The notes: generated by a model from the letters alone, not told the origin. A stretch of 64,000 nucleotides of DNA from Woronichinia naegeliana WA131 (GCA_025370055.1 CP073041.1:434001-498000); one strand, 5' to 3'. Shown: positions 38,039-47,396, numbered from the stretch's first letter. Numbers and translations: made by a program.

Positions 38039-38228
38039 AGAACTTAAAAGTCTGCTCAAAAAAGCTGGCTTTACCGTTCAACCTGCAAAAGGAAGCCACA
38101 GCAAATGGACACATCCTAAACTTTCCCAATCCATCATTATTGCTGGTAAAGATGGCAGCGATGCCCGATCCTATCTAGAAAAACAAGTCATGGATGCCCT
38201 AAAGAAACTTAATCAAGAGGATAATTAA
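38022..38228 (+). CDS. hicA: HicA mRNA interferase toxin
   Basis: This 68-residue HicA has a double-stranded RNA-binding-like fold and the catalytic His in KGSHSKWTHP, within the pattern LKKAGFTVQPAKGSHSKW. It cleaves mRNA unless held by HicB. The start codon lies inside the end of the STAND gene (17-bp overlap) and hicB follows after 2 bp, so the three are probably translated together. Confidence 0.9.
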   Translation: MTKKIRELKSLLKKAGFTVQPAKGSHSKWTHPKLSQSIIIAGKDGSDARSYLEKQVMDALKKLNQEDN

Positions 38229-38230
38229 TC

Positions 38231-38455
38231 ATGAAATATAGCATCACAATCCAATGGTCAGAAGAAGATAACTGTTTTGTTGTCTTTTTGCCTGAATTTG
38301 AAGACGTTATGCAACCCGTTACTCATGGTGATACCTACGAAGAAGCCTTAAAAAATGCTCAAGAAGTTTTAGAGCTATTAATTGAATCGGCTTTAAATAA
38401 TAACGAAAACTTACCCAAGCCGAATATATTTGATCAGTTATTGCAACTTGCCTAA
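38231..38455 (+). CDS. hicB: HicB antitoxin
   Basis: This 74-residue HicB of the short type has the partial RNase H-like fold: YSITIQWSEEDNCFVVFLPEF and THGDTYEEALKNAQEVLELLIE. It lacks a separate DNA-binding C-terminus. It is placed 2 bp after hicA and should neutralise it. Confidence 0.9.
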   Translation: MKYSITIQWSEEDNCFVVFLPEFEDVMQPVTHGDTYEEALKNAQEVLELLIESALNNNENLPKPNIFDQLLQLA

Positions 38456-38479
38456 TTTCTAATATTGACAACAAAAATA

Positions 38480-38716
38480 ATGGCACAGATAAAAGTTTAC
38501 TATGAACCCGAAACTGAACTTTTAACCCTTTTCTGGCAAAGTTCTCGGAAAAATCAGATTTGTACCGAACTCGATAATGGTGTAATTCTCATCAAAGACT
38601 CCACCACCGATGAACCGATTGGTGTAGAAATTTTATCCTATCAATTAGGAAGTGATCGCCTAGATAGCATAAGTGTCGAAATGGGGCAAATGAACTTTAT
38701 TGAAAATTTACCATGA
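38480..38716 (+). CDS. DUF2283 family small protein
   Basis: This 78-residue protein matches DUF2283 (VYYEPETELLTLFW, then GVILIKDSTTDEPIGVEIL). The family is common next to toxin-antitoxin genes and has no established function. The ATG at 38480 is preferred over TTG 38465. It follows hicB by 24 bp in the same orientation. Confidence 0.75.
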   Translation: MAQIKVYYEPETELLTLFWQSSRKNQICTELDNGVILIKDSTTDEPIGVEILSYQLGSDRLDSISVEMGQMNFIENLP

Positions 38717-38723
38717 GTTAAAA

Positions 38724-38807
38724 ATGAAAATCAAATACGATCAGCAAACCGATATTCTCACCATTATGCAACTACAACGCCGACCATTGAGCCTTGGCTT
38801 TTTGTAA
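38724..38807 (+). pseudogene. Truncated DUF2283 gene
   Basis: MKIKYDQQTDILTIMQ is the typical first strand-pair of a DUF2283 protein, but after about 16 codons the sequence becomes antisense to the pabB 3' end and stops at 38807. A deletion joined the start of a second DUF2283 gene to pabB. Confidence 0.55.
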
Positions 38808-40145
38808 AGATTCTTGCCATTCCTGGGTTGGCTCACTATCTGCCACAATGCCTGCGCCCACTTGTCCAATGATTTGGGTATCGGTGAATAACAGCGTCCG
38901 AATGAGAATATTGAGATCTAAATTACCTCGTTGATCGAGATAACCACAGGAACCATAGAATAAACTACGTCGTACCGGTTCTAGTTCCTCAATGATTTCC
39001 AAACAGCGTACCTTGGGACAGCCTGTAATTGTACCACCAGGAAAAAGAGCGCGGAGCAAATCGACACCATCCTGATTCGGTTGCAAGGTTCCACTGACAT
39101 TACTAACCAAATGGATCACATGGCTATAGCGTTCAATGGCTAAAAGTTCATCTACCTTCACTGTTCCCCAAACACAGACCCGTCCAAGATCATTGCGTTC
39201 TAGATCAACCAACATGATATGCTCTGCCCTTTCTTTCAAATTGCTGCGTAATTCTTGGCAAAGTCTGGCCTCTTCCTGGGGCGACATTCCCCTCGGACGA
39301 GTACCGGCGATCGGTCGGGTTTGGGCCTGTTTGCCTGTTAATTGCACTAATCTTTCTGGGGAACAACTGACCACTTCACCCCAGGGCGATCGCCAATAAC
39401 TGGCAAAAGGAGAAGGATTAATCTGCTGTAGGCGTTGATAAACTTGCCAACTGTCGGCGGTAATTTGGGTATGAAAACGGAGGGAAAGATTGGCTTGAAA
39501 AATATCACCTTGACGAATATATTCCTTAGCCCGTAAGACCATTGCTTCGTATTGACTTTGCTCAGTTTCAAAAACTAAAGGAGCCGAAATTTTGGGAGAA
39601 TCAGTATTTTCTGATGGGGGGGAATTTTGTGTTGAATGAGAAAAATGATTTAATTGCTCAATCAGGCGATCGCCATCCTGAGGATTAGTGGTTGCTAACC
39701 AAAGAATTTGTTCTTGATGATCTAGCACCGCAAAATTTTCAGGTTCGTACCAATAGGCAACGGGAAAGGGAAGCTGATCAGCTTTTTGATAGGGGAGAGT
39801 CTCAATTTCCCAGGCCGCATCATAACCTAACCAACCTAACCAACCGCCTTGAAAGGGAAGATGGGAGGGGGTGGAAGGATGGAGATTGGGGGCACAGAGA
39901 AATTGTTTTAATTGCGGAAAAATGGAGCCAATGGGCGGTGTCCAGAGTTGCAGTTGACCAGCTATGCGTCGAGGTGGCCCAGCACAAAGGGAATACCTGG
40001 CTAGATAAGGATAGTCCAGGGGAGTCGGATAGGGACTTTCCAATAAGGTGGCAATGGCATCGCGGCCAAACAGTTGGGCAAAAATTTGGGAGGCTTTGCG
40101 CTCTTGTAGGGGAACAGACCGCCAGTGCCAAGGAAACTCCGTCAT
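38772..40145 (-). CDS. pabB: Aminodeoxychorismate synthase component I (PabB), chorismate-binding
   Basis: This 457-residue enzyme makes 4-amino-4-deoxychorismate from chorismate and glutamine-derived ammonia for folate synthesis. Signature motifs in the C-terminal chorismate-binding domain are PIAGTRPRG, LRSNLKERAEHIMLVDLERNDLGRV, YSHVIHLVSNVSG, FPGGTITGCPK and GQVGAGIVADS. The PIAG (rather than PLAG-like anthranilate synthase pattern) favours PabB over TrpE. It lies 2 bp downstream of the EcfT-like gene on the same strand, so the two probably form an operon. Confidence 0.88.
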   Translation of the reverse strand: MTEFPWHWRSVPLQERKASQIFAQLFGRDAIATLLESPYPTPLDYPYLARYSLCAGPPRRIAGQLQLWTPPIGSIFPQLKQFLCAPNLHPSTPSHLPFQGGWLGWLGYDAAWEIETLPYQKADQLPFPVAYWYEPENFAVLDHQEQILWLATTNPQDGDRLIEQLNHFSHSTQNSPPSENTDSPKISAPLVFETEQSQYEAMVLRAKEYIRQGDIFQANLSLRFHTQITADSWQVYQRLQQINPSPFASYWRSPWGEVVSCSPERLVQLTGKQAQTRPIAGTRPRGMSPQEEARLCQELRSNLKERAEHIMLVDLERNDLGRVCVWGTVKVDELLAIERYSHVIHLVSNVSGTLQPNQDGVDLLRALFPGGTITGCPKVRCLEIIEELEPVRRSLFYGSCGYLDQRGNLDLNILIRTLLFTDTQIIGQVGAGIVADSEPTQEWQESLQKAKAQWSAL

Positions 40146-40147
40146 AT

Positions 40148-41023
40148 TTAGGGACTGCCTCCGATCAGAACCCTAGCGAACCAGAAAGGAAGTAATGCCG
40201 CGAGGGCCAACCAATCCCAGCGTAAAAATTTGAGTTGGTGCCACTGGACTCGATGTTGCTCAGGAGTCGTAAAACCTCGCACTTCCATGGCGATCGCAAT
40301 TTGTTCAGCCCGCAACAGTAAATTTTCCAACAAACGTTCAATCACCAAAATCCAAATCCGAAAACTACGTTTCAGCCCCAATTGTTTCCAGTTAATAGCC
40401 CTAGTCCGAATGGAACGGATCAAGTTTTGAATTTCTTCCAACACTAAGGGAATAAACCGCAAAGCCAGGGTTAAGGTCAGGGAAATTTCTGTGATCGGTA
40501 AATTAAAACGCTCTAAGGGCTGCATTAATTCTTCTAGAGCGCAGGTGATTTCCTCTGGTGCTGTGGTCAGTAAAAATAAATTAGTACTGTAAATGAGAGT
40601 AAAAACCAGGGTGCTAGTGCGAATACCCAATTCCAGCGATCGCCGCGTCACTAAAAATCGGCCCTTTTCAAACAAAACATAGTGGTAATCCGAAACAGGG
40701 GGCAAACTAGCCGCATCGGGTAAACGAGCTTGGGAGGTCATCGCAAAACCATCGGGACTAAAGGTGGTTAGGATAAAAACCATGCCACAGATAAAAAATA
40801 ACCAGCCGATTTGCTGTTTCCAAGCCCGCCAAGGAATACCTGCCGAAAAGTTGATCAGTACCAATAATAAGGTCAGCCCGACTCGCCAGATAGGATTGGC
40901 CAACAGGGGTGCGATCAAAAAAGTCATTAACCAAGCTAACTTAACCCTCGGATCTAGACGATGCAACCAGGTAATCGGTTTTTCTAGATAGAGTCCGATC
41001 GGCAGCGATCGCAGTAAATCCAT
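40148..41023 (-). CDS. Energy-coupling factor transporter transmembrane protein (EcfT/CbiQ family)
   Basis: This 291-residue membrane protein has about five hydrophobic segments. It carries LDPRVKLAW near the N-terminus and the coupling motifs SIRTRAINWKQ and LRAEQIAIAMEVRGFT (the A-R-G coupling helices), which link substrate-binding S components to the ABC ATPases. A C-terminal segment RWDWLALAALLPFWF follows. The cargo cannot be told from the window. The gene is transcribed with pabB. Confidence 0.88.
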   Translation of the reverse strand: MDLLRSLPIGLYLEKPITWLHRLDPRVKLAWLMTFLIAPLLANPIWRVGLTLLLVLINFSAGIPWRAWKQQIGWLFFICGMVFILTTFSPDGFAMTSQARLPDAASLPPVSDYHYVLFEKGRFLVTRRSLELGIRTSTLVFTLIYSTNLFLLTTAPEEITCALEELMQPLERFNLPITEISLTLTLALRFIPLVLEEIQNLIRSIRTRAINWKQLGLKRSFRIWILVIERLLENLLLRAEQIAIAMEVRGFTTPEQHRVQWHQLKFLRWDWLALAALLPFWFARVLIGGSP

Positions 41024-41147
41024 AGATTCGACAGGGGATGAAACTAATTTGCATTATAAAACCGATTGAGCCGTCAGGTTAGAGTGGCAACAGTCAAAAA
41101 AAGTCAGGGATAAAACCAATCGATTTCGCGCCATTTCCCCTAAAGAC

Positions 41148-41175
41148 AAAAAAAGGCAGGCCTAAACCCACCTTT
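41148..41175 (-). terminator. Rho-independent terminator of the cyclophilin gene
   Basis: On the minus strand AAAGGTGGGT pairs with GCCTGCCTTT (10 bp with three G-T pairs) around a TTAG loop, followed by TTTT, 23 bp after the stop at 41198. Confidence 0.75.
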
Positions 41176-41197
41176 AACAACACATCAAAGGGCTGAA

Positions 41198-42307
41198 TTA
41201 AGCTTGAGGTTGAACTAAGTTTTCCGATCCAGCGATCACTTTGGCGGAAATAACCTTGTCTTTTTCTGACAATTTCTCTAATGTTTCCTTGCCTTTAACC
41301 ACATAACCAAAAACAGAATAACGACCATCCATGAGGTTAAATCCAGGAGGCGTTAATTCACTATCAAATTTGAAGAAAAAGAACTGGGATGAACCCCCAT
41401 TGGGATCTTGATCAGGGCGAGCCAGAGCGACTGCACCAAAGGCATTAAAGGGTAGAGCTAATTCTGGTAAATATAAACCCGCGTCTTCTAAGGTCATTTC
41501 ATAAATGGGTAGGGGTTCGCTTTTCACTAACACTTCTAGAGGAATAGCCCGATAGGCTTTCGTTTGGGGATCAATAAAGCCCACCTCTGGGCCATCAGGA
41601 TCACCGGTTTGAACGACAAAATTATCTTCTGTTTGGATAAAGGGGAGGCCATCATAAAAGCCTCGTTGAACTAAATCAATAAAATTCCCGCCACTGACTG
41701 GCGCACTATAACCATCCACAATAATGGTTAGGGGGCCTTGAGTGGTTTCCATTGCGACGGTGGCTCGACCCTTCAATTGAGGGAGGTTGACATAATCCGC
41801 CGGGACTTCGTAGGGAAAGCCCTGTACCATGAGCATTTCCAAGTTACCAATTTCCTCCAGGGCGACATCTCGTAATTTGGCTACCTGCTCTTTATCTTTA
41901 GCCGCGACAGCCTCCTGTAATTGCCCGACCTGATCCTTAATACTCGCCAGTAACACTTCGGCCTGGTTGTGACGGTCTGCTGGGATCGAGACCAAAATTT
42001 TAGCTGACCGTAAATTTAACTCATAATTGGCATCCTTGATATCTTTGGCGATCGCTGACCAACGTTTACTCCGCAATTGATAGGCAATATCCTCCAAAGA
42101 AGCCTGAATCTTACGAACAGTGGGATTTTCAATTGGTAGAGCGTAGCGCAGAATTGCATTGGGGTCGGTAATGGCATTCCCCTGAGCGAGGAAACCCAGA
42201 AGCATCGGCGAGGTGAGATCCACGCTCCAAACAGCAGTGGCCAGAGATAATGACCAAACACTGATTAAAACAGTCATAATCCCTATTTTTAGCCAATTCT
42301 TAGCCAT
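41198..42307 (-). CDS. Thylakoid lumen cyclophilin-type peptidyl-prolyl isomerase (TLP40/CYP38-like)
   Basis: This 369-residue protein starts with a signal peptide (MAKNWLKIGIMTVLISVWSL, cleavage after AVWS). An N-terminal PsbQ-like helical bundle spans about 50-165 (ILRYALPIENPTVRKIQASLEDIA, KRWSAIAKDI). The cyclophilin domain spans about 180-360 (TTQGPLTIIVDGYSAPVSGGNFIDLVQRGFYDGL, GSSQFFFF). The architecture is that of plant TLP40/CYP38, needed for photosystem II assembly. Several canonical cyclophilin catalytic residues are altered, as in CYP38. The frame is open from ATG 42337, but ATG 42307 gives a better signal peptide. Confidence 0.9.
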   Translation of the reverse strand: MAKNWLKIGIMTVLISVWSLSLATAVWSVDLTSPMLLGFLAQGNAITDPNAILRYALPIENPTVRKIQASLEDIAYQLRSKRWSAIAKDIKDANYELNLRSAKILVSIPADRHNQAEVLLASIKDQVGQLQEAVAAKDKEQVAKLRDVALEEIGNLEMLMVQGFPYEVPADYVNLPQLKGRATVAMETTQGPLTIIVDGYSAPVSGGNFIDLVQRGFYDGLPFIQTEDNFVVQTGDPDGPEVGFIDPQTKAYRAIPLEVLVKSEPLPIYEMTLEDAGLYLPELALPFNAFGAVALARPDQDPNGGSSQFFFFKFDSELTPPGFNLMDGRYSVFGYVVKGKETLEKLSEKDKVISAKVIAGSENLVQPQA

Positions 42308-42450
42308 AATCTCTAAATTTTTCCTTAGCATTTCCATAATTTTATTGTCTCAAAGTCTAAAATGAAGAGAGAATCTTTAAATTTTCCCATTTCTGCGACC
42401 CCCATCCCCAGTAAAATATTCTGTGAACTTTAAAGGCTGCATCGCATTTC

Positions 42451-43008
42451 ATGATTTCGAGCAATGATTTTCGGAGTGGTGTAACAATCGTACTAGATGG
42501 CTCAGTTTGGCGGGTCATCGAGTTCCTACACGTCAAACCCGGTAAAGGCTCAGCCTTTGTCCGCACCAAACTCAAAAATGCCCAAACTGGGAACGTTATT
42601 GAAAAAACTTTCCGAGCAGGGGAGAGCGTTCCCCAGGCCAATATTGAAAAATTAACCATGCAACATACCTATAAAGATGGGGATCAATTCGTCTTTATGG
42701 ATGTGGAAACCTTTGAAGAAGCCCGTCTTGATGCCAAGCAGATTGGTGATCGCGTTAAATTTCTCAAAGAAGAGATGGAAGTCAATATTTTATTCTGGGA
42801 CGGTAAAGTTCTAGATGTGGAGCTACCCACCTCCGTTATCCTGGAAATAACCGATACTGATCCAGGGGTTAAAGGGGATACGGCCACAGGTGGTACAAAA
42901 CCCGCGATCGTCGAAACTGGTGCTCAGGTCATGGTTCCGCTTTTCATCTCCATTGGTGAACGGATTAAAGTTGATACCAGAGATGGTTCTTACCTCGGTC
43001 GTGAATAG
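42451..43008 (+). CDS. efp: Translation elongation factor P
   Basis: This 185-residue EF-P has the three beta-barrel domains and the modification loop [16 protein letters not shown] with Lys32 (modified or free, depending on the species) at the tip. It rescues ribosomes stalled on polyproline. The C-terminal [17 protein letters not shown] is conserved. It lies directly upstream of accB, the arrangement common in cyanobacteria. Confidence 0.97.
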   Translation: MISSNDFRSGVTIVLDGSVWRVIEFLHVKPGKGSAFVRTKLKNAQTGNVIEKTFRAGESVPQANIEKLTMQHTYKDGDQFVFMDVETFEEARLDAKQIGDRVKFLKEEMEVNILFWDGKVLDVELPTSVILEITDTDPGVKGDTATGGTKPAIVETGAQVMVPLFISIGERIKVDTRDGSYLGRE

Positions 43009-43071
43009 GCAAACATCGATTCAGGATGGGTTGCTGGCTTTTGTTATGGATAGTCCCTGGAGGGGTGATTC

Positions 43072-43563
43072 GTGTCAATTAATTTTTCTGAACTCCGTGA
43101 ACTTTTGAGTGCGATCGCTCAAACTGGCATTACGGAACTAAACCTAAAGACAGATGATTTTGAACTATCTGTGAGAAAAAGTGAACCTACTGTTATGGCA
43201 GAAACCTTAACCGTCTCTCACCCTAGTGTGCTTACTCCCCCGCCAGCAGTGACACCGCCGTTAATCTCACCTCCCCCTTCGCCATCTCCAGAAGCCCCTC
43301 TACCTTCACCGCTCGATCAAAAATGGACAGCCGTTACCTCGCCGATGGTGGGAACTTTTTATCGCGCCCCCGCTCCTGCCGAATCCCCTTTTGTGGAGTT
43401 AGGTGATAATGTTCGTAAAGGTCAGGCAGTCTGTATCATCGAAGCCATGAAGTTAATGAACGAAATTGAGACCGAGATTGCGGGGCAAATTATGGAAATT
43501 GCCGTAGCTAATGGCGAACCCGTTGAATATGGTCAACCTTTAATGTGGATTAAAGCATCTTAA
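43072..43563 (+). CDS. accB: Biotin carboxyl carrier protein of acetyl-CoA carboxylase
   Basis: This 163-residue BCCP has the biotinylation motif EAMKLMN with Lys127, a Pro-rich linker (about 50-82) and the TSPMVGTFYRAPAPAESPFVE entry strand. It carries carboxybiotin for malonyl-CoA synthesis. Start is GTG 43072 with a strong GGAGGGG ribosome binding site, 63 bp after efp. Confidence 0.95.
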   Translation: MSINFSELRELLSAIAQTGITELNLKTDDFELSVRKSEPTVMAETLTVSHPSVLTPPPAVTPPLISPPPSPSPEAPLPSPLDQKWTAVTSPMVGTFYRAPAPAESPFVELGDNVRKGQAVCIIEAMKLMNEIETEIAGQIMEIAVANGEPVEYGQPLMWIKAS

Positions 43564-43691
43564 CGATTAATTGAATAATTGAAAATTGAAAAGGGAAATA
43601 ATTGCCAAGCTACCCGAATTCTTTACTTTTTCTAGCTAACCTTCAGTGAGGAGGGGAAGGTTTAAATTCTTCTTGAGAGGGGGAAAGGCGT

Positions 43692-44237
43692 ATGAAAAGA
43701 CTTCTCGCCACTGCTGCCTGGCTATTTTTGTCGGGTGTATCATCCGTTCGAGCCGATGTGGCTACCTATTCTAATCCCACTTTGATGGTGACGGGATGCC
43801 CTGGCTGTACGGTGACAGATCCAACCGGACTTAATGCCTATGCTATTGGCCATCAATCCTATGGGACTCCTAATGGTTGGGATGTCTGGGTCAACCCCAC
43901 CGATCGCCTCACGGTTGCCAACGGATTCGGCGTGGACTTCACTGTGCCACAACAACTCCAACTGGGTAAGACGTTTGATGTCACAGGTTTTAAAATCTTT
44001 GGTTTGTCTTCGCGATCGCAAACAACAGTGCCCCTAACCTATAATCTAATTGCCTATCATCCGGATGGCTCAATCCAGACGGTTCCCATTACCATCCGGG
44101 CAAGGGTACAAAGTACTGTTAATTTATCGACCTATCCACAACTCAAAAATCTCACTAAGTTAACGGTCTTTTATCCGGCCACTTCCTATATCGGCAAAAC
44201 CTATTTTATTGAAGTACAATTTACCAAGAATCCCTAA
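43692..44237 (+). CDS. Exported hypothetical protein
   Basis: This 181-residue protein has a Sec signal peptide (MKRLLATAAWLFLSGVSSVRA, cleavage near residue 21). The mature part is beta-rich with CPGC, NGWDVWVNPTDRLTVANGFGVDFTVP and many Thr/Val, similar to small cyanobacterial PEP-CTERM-less secreted proteins. No anchor is seen, so it is probably periplasmic or extracellular. Function unknown. Confidence 0.6.
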   Translation: MKRLLATAAWLFLSGVSSVRADVATYSNPTLMVTGCPGCTVTDPTGLNAYAIGHQSYGTPNGWDVWVNPTDRLTVANGFGVDFTVPQQLQLGKTFDVTGFKIFGLSSRSQTTVPLTYNLIAYHPDGSIQTVPITIRARVQSTVNLSTYPQLKNLTKLTVFYPATSYIGKTYFIEVQFTKNP

Positions 44238-44254
44238 CTAAGGCTGGCTGAGAC

Positions 44255-45310
44255 TTAGAGCCGATCATCCAAGCCCTCAAAAACCTGTTTGAGTAGTGCT
44301 TGATGTTGTCGGGTTTGCTCCTTCAGAGCGTGACGTTGTTCCGAGCTAAGAGGTTGACTATTCGTATAACAATCTTGCCAGGCTTGACTAATTTGATCGA
44401 CATCCTGGGGTAAATGCTCTAATTCCCAACCACGAAGATTGACCTCTGCCATTAAGCGACTCACCTTGGGATCATAACTAAGGGCAAAACAACGACTACC
44501 TTCAGAGGCAGCCATAATCAGGCTATGTAACCGCATCCCAATGGTTAAACTCACTTCTCGGAAAATGGCTTTTAATTCTCTGGGATCGTCCCGTTGCAGG
44601 ATTTGATAATTTCCCGTCAGTCGGGCAGCGATCGCGTCTGCAATGGCTAAATCTTGAGAAGTCTGAAAAGGAATCAAGAGCAAATTCGCCTGGGTTATCT
44701 GTTGAAAATCAATTAGAGCTTGGGTCAAAAGTTCTAAACGTGCCGGTGTTAATTGGGGATGACGACGCAAATTCACTGCTACTCTCGGCGGAGCAAGTGT
44801 GACTAAGTTTTGAGGCAATTGTCCTTGTAATAACCAAACGGGATCAGGAGCCAATAGGGCCGATACTTGCCAGGTCTTTAACAAATCTTGAGAAGCTTGA
44901 TCCCTGACGCTAACCGCACTGCAACGCCTTAAAACGGTTCGGGTTAACCAACGGGTGAGAGGATGATTGAGGGGGCCAATCCCCTGGGCCCAGGCAACGG
45001 TTTTTAAACCCAATAATTGAGCGAGTAACATCAAGCCACCATAGTAGAGCGGACTGCCTAAACTGGTGACATCCTGCATTAAACTACCGCCCCCCCAGAT
45101 AAAGACATCGGCTTGACGCAGAACTTGAAAAATTTCTGACCAGGAACGGTTGGGGCAACTCTTCACGCCATAATGTTTTTGGGTTTCCTGGGGATTGGCT
45201 GAAAGGGCGATCGCTTCAACCTGGGGGGGTAACATTTGCAGCAATGAAACCAACAGAGCTTCATCACCAGCATTACCCTGACCATAGTAACCACAGATAA
45301 CTGCCCGCAT
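44255..45310 (-). CDS. csaB: Polysaccharide pyruvyl transferase CsaB
   Basis: This 351-residue protein matches CsaB, which adds ketal-linked pyruvate to cell-wall polysaccharide: MRAVICGYYGQGNAGDEALL, FIWGGGSLMQDVTS, YYGGLMLLAQLLG-KTVAWAQGIGPL, SVRDQASQDLL, LTIGMRLHSLIMAA and FALSYDPKVSRLM. In cyanobacteria it modifies S-layer-binding or exported polysaccharides. The ATG at 45308-45310 is the family start; the frame is open from 45343. The parvulin gene upstream is in the same orientation. Confidence 0.9.
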   Translation of the reverse strand: MRAVICGYYGQGNAGDEALLVSLLQMLPPQVEAIALSANPQETQKHYGVKSCPNRSWSEIFQVLRQADVFIWGGGSLMQDVTSLGSPLYYGGLMLLAQLLGLKTVAWAQGIGPLNHPLTRWLTRTVLRRCSAVSVRDQASQDLLKTWQVSALLAPDPVWLLQGQLPQNLVTLAPPRVAVNLRRHPQLTPARLELLTQALIDFQQITQANLLLIPFQTSQDLAIADAIAARLTGNYQILQRDDPRELKAIFREVSLTIGMRLHSLIMAASEGSRCFALSYDPKVSRLMAEVNLRGWELEHLPQDVDQISQAWQDCYTNSQPLSSEQRHALKEQTRQHQALLKQVFEGLDDRL

Positions 45311-45382
45311 TTTGCTAACTTCCCCGTTTTGATAATTGGTCACTAAACTTGTGGCTATTAGAGCATATCTGGACTCCCCGGA

Positions 45383-46102
45383 TTAATAACTGACCCGTTG
45401 TTGTAACTGATTACTCAACCATTTTTGAAAGAGGTCATTGCGTAACCGTTGGCGCAGGGTATCGTCTAACTGACTCGCTAAATATTTTTCTAGCCGTAAA
45501 ATGATCCACCATTCCCCAATCATGGTCGGAGGTGAGAGTTGACCAGCGGGAAGTGTTGTTAATAATTGCACAATGCGAGGATGAGGTACATTTAATTCCA
45601 CCGGGCCGATCAGTCCTCCGGTTTGAGCTTCTCCCCCTTCCGAAAATTCCCGCGCTAGATCGGCCAATTGACTTTCCCCTTCCTGAATCCGAAAATAGAG
45701 TTCCTGGGCAATTCCGGCTTCTTTGGTACGAATAAGGGAATAAACGACCCGATCCAGTTGGCCTTTACATTCTAGAAAGTAGGATTCTAACTGGTGAGTC
45801 CATTTATTTTGTTTAAATTTTTCTAGCTTGATTTCCCTAGTGACAAACTTGTTGAGCTGCTCCTGGGTCATTCCGGCTTGGGTGAGCCAGGCTTGCAGTT
45901 GTTCCTCATTCGTAATTTGATATTGTTGATAAAAATGAGCTAGGGATTGTTCCTGTTCCTCCGGTGTACAGTCAATATCAGCGATCGCCTCATCCACAAT
46001 CATTTCCCTCGCTAATCGGGGCAAGAGTTGATACTGAGCGAGAAGAGGATAAAATTCGTTATCTTGGATAACACGTTCCCCAATTTTTAATACGCCTTGC
46101 AT
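45383..46102 (-). CDS. Parvulin-type peptidyl-prolyl isomerase (PpiC/SurA-like)
   Basis: This 239-residue protein has an N-terminal SurA-like helical region (MIVDEAIADIDCTPEEQEQ, MTQEQLNKFVTREIKLEKF) and a C-terminal rotamase domain (EGESQLADLAREFSEGGEAQTGGLIGPVEL, LPAGQLSPP). It lacks a signal peptide, as in several cyanobacterial relatives located beside export genes. It may help fold exported or lipoprotein clients; the substrate is unknown. Confidence 0.8.
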   Translation of the reverse strand: MQGVLKIGERVIQDNEFYPLLAQYQLLPRLAREMIVDEAIADIDCTPEEQEQSLAHFYQQYQITNEEQLQAWLTQAGMTQEQLNKFVTREIKLEKFKQNKWTHQLESYFLECKGQLDRVVYSLIRTKEAGIAQELYFRIQEGESQLADLAREFSEGGEAQTGGLIGPVELNVPHPRIVQLLTTLPAGQLSPPTMIGEWWIILRLEKYLASQLDDTLRQRLRNDLFQKWLSNQLQQRVSY

Positions 46103-46287
46103 AATTTGGAAAGCCTCCGTTGGCTAATAATTGGTTCGTCCAACCGCTAACATAAAGTATGAAAGCTCTAATTTTACAGAGTTCGGTAAACTTAGGGAAG
46201 TCAAGGCTCCCATCGGATTCAACCCATTCCCCTGTTCAGATCAGGCAAAAACCAAAATTTTTAAACATTGACATACCAGCAGCCTTT

Positions 46288-46866
46288 ATGATCGAGCATC
46301 AAGTACAAAAATGGCAAATTTTGGACTCTACCCTTGTTTTAGATAATCCCTGGTGTCGGGTCAAACAGGATCGAGTTTTGTTACCGAATGGGACGATTAT
46401 TGAAGATTATTTTGTTAATTTACGTCCTGAGATTGTTCTGGTTTTTCCCCTTACGGTTAATCAAGATGTGATCTTTGTCCGTCAATATCGTCATGGTGTG
46501 GAAGAGATTTTACTAGAATTACCGGCTGGTAGTTTTGAGCCTCAAACAGAAACCAGTATAGCTGCTGCCCAACGCGAATTGAGAGAGGAAACGGGTTATG
46601 TAGCTTCAGAACTAATTCCCTTAGCCCAGATTTACGATAATCCGGTTAAAGATAAAACCCGACTCCATCTTTTTCTCGCTCCTAATGTGGAGCCAACGGG
46701 CCAGCAGGAATGGGATATTACCGAGGCGATCGAGGTTGTCTTAATTCCCTTACCAGAGGTAAAAACTAAAATTCTCACAGGAGAAATTCAGGTAGCAGGA
46801 AGCATTGCAGCTTTATTTTTAGGATTAGAAAAATTAGCCCAACCACCTTTTAATAAGCTTTTGTGA
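46288..46866 (+). CDS. NUDIX hydrolase (ADP-ribose pyrophosphatase-like)
   Basis: This 192-residue protein from ATG 46288 has the NUDIX box GSFEPQTETSIAAAQRELREE-TGY, with all conserved Gly, Arg, Glu residues, and the ADP-ribose pyrophosphatase-like flank VFVRQYRHGVEEILLELPAG and AGSIAALFLGL at the end. The frame is open from 46159 but the extra 43 residues are low-complexity and unconserved. It probably hydrolyses ADP-ribose or a related nucleotide sugar. Confidence 0.88.
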   Translation: MIEHQVQKWQILDSTLVLDNPWCRVKQDRVLLPNGTIIEDYFVNLRPEIVLVFPLTVNQDVIFVRQYRHGVEEILLELPAGSFEPQTETSIAAAQRELREETGYVASELIPLAQIYDNPVKDKTRLHLFLAPNVEPTGQQEWDITEAIEVVLIPLPEVKTKILTGEIQVAGSIAALFLGLEKLAQPPFNKLL

Positions 46867-46884
46867 GTCAAGAACCGAATCAAG

Positions 46885-47097
46885 TTAGTAACTTAGTTTC
46901 AAGGCATTGACAGGAACTTCATCCCATGAGTCAACTTTTCTTAGATGGGCTGTCCAACCTTGATTTTTCTGATCCTCGGTTAAATTATTAAGCCAAGATT
47001 GATGACAATCCTGGGCCGCTCTTTCATCTAGACAAGCAATACAGGAATAGACAATTCCACTGGGGTCAAGTTGCTCATTTACCCAAATTATTGGCAT
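46885..47097 (-). CDS. Small conserved hypothetical protein
   Basis: This 70-residue protein from ATG 47095-47097 (MPIIWVNEQLDPSGIVYSC) has a CIACLDERAAQDCHQSWL segment with four Cys, then WTAHLRKVDSWDEVPVNALKL. The longer open frame to 47178 includes an unconserved hydrophobic extension. Function unknown. It is convergent with the NUDIX gene. Confidence 0.6.
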   Translation of the reverse strand: MPIIWVNEQLDPSGIVYSCIACLDERAAQDCHQSWLNNLTEDQKNQGWTAHLRKVDSWDEVPVNALKLSY

Positions 47098-47396
47098 GAT
47101 TTTTTTGATAGTTCCAAGAGTGAGACAGAAAATTCTGATTAAGATGATCGTCCTGGTTGGGCCAGTGTTAAGCACCAAAAAAAATTCAGGATTTTATCTT
47201 ATCCTACTTAGCTGAATTATTCCACGATGTGGAGCCATAAACCTAATCCCCAAACCGTACAATCTTGTTTAGGTCGAAGTAGCTCATATTGACGCTATTC
47301 TGGGACTAAACCTTGCTGTCTTAAACAGCGATCTGTTATGCAAGGTTGCTGAAACCTTTACGGGGCATTGATCTCCCCCTGTCCCCCTTAAAAAGG

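Noticed and set aside
42684-42887. Antisense ORF over efp
   Set aside because: Shadow of the conserved efp frame without own signals.
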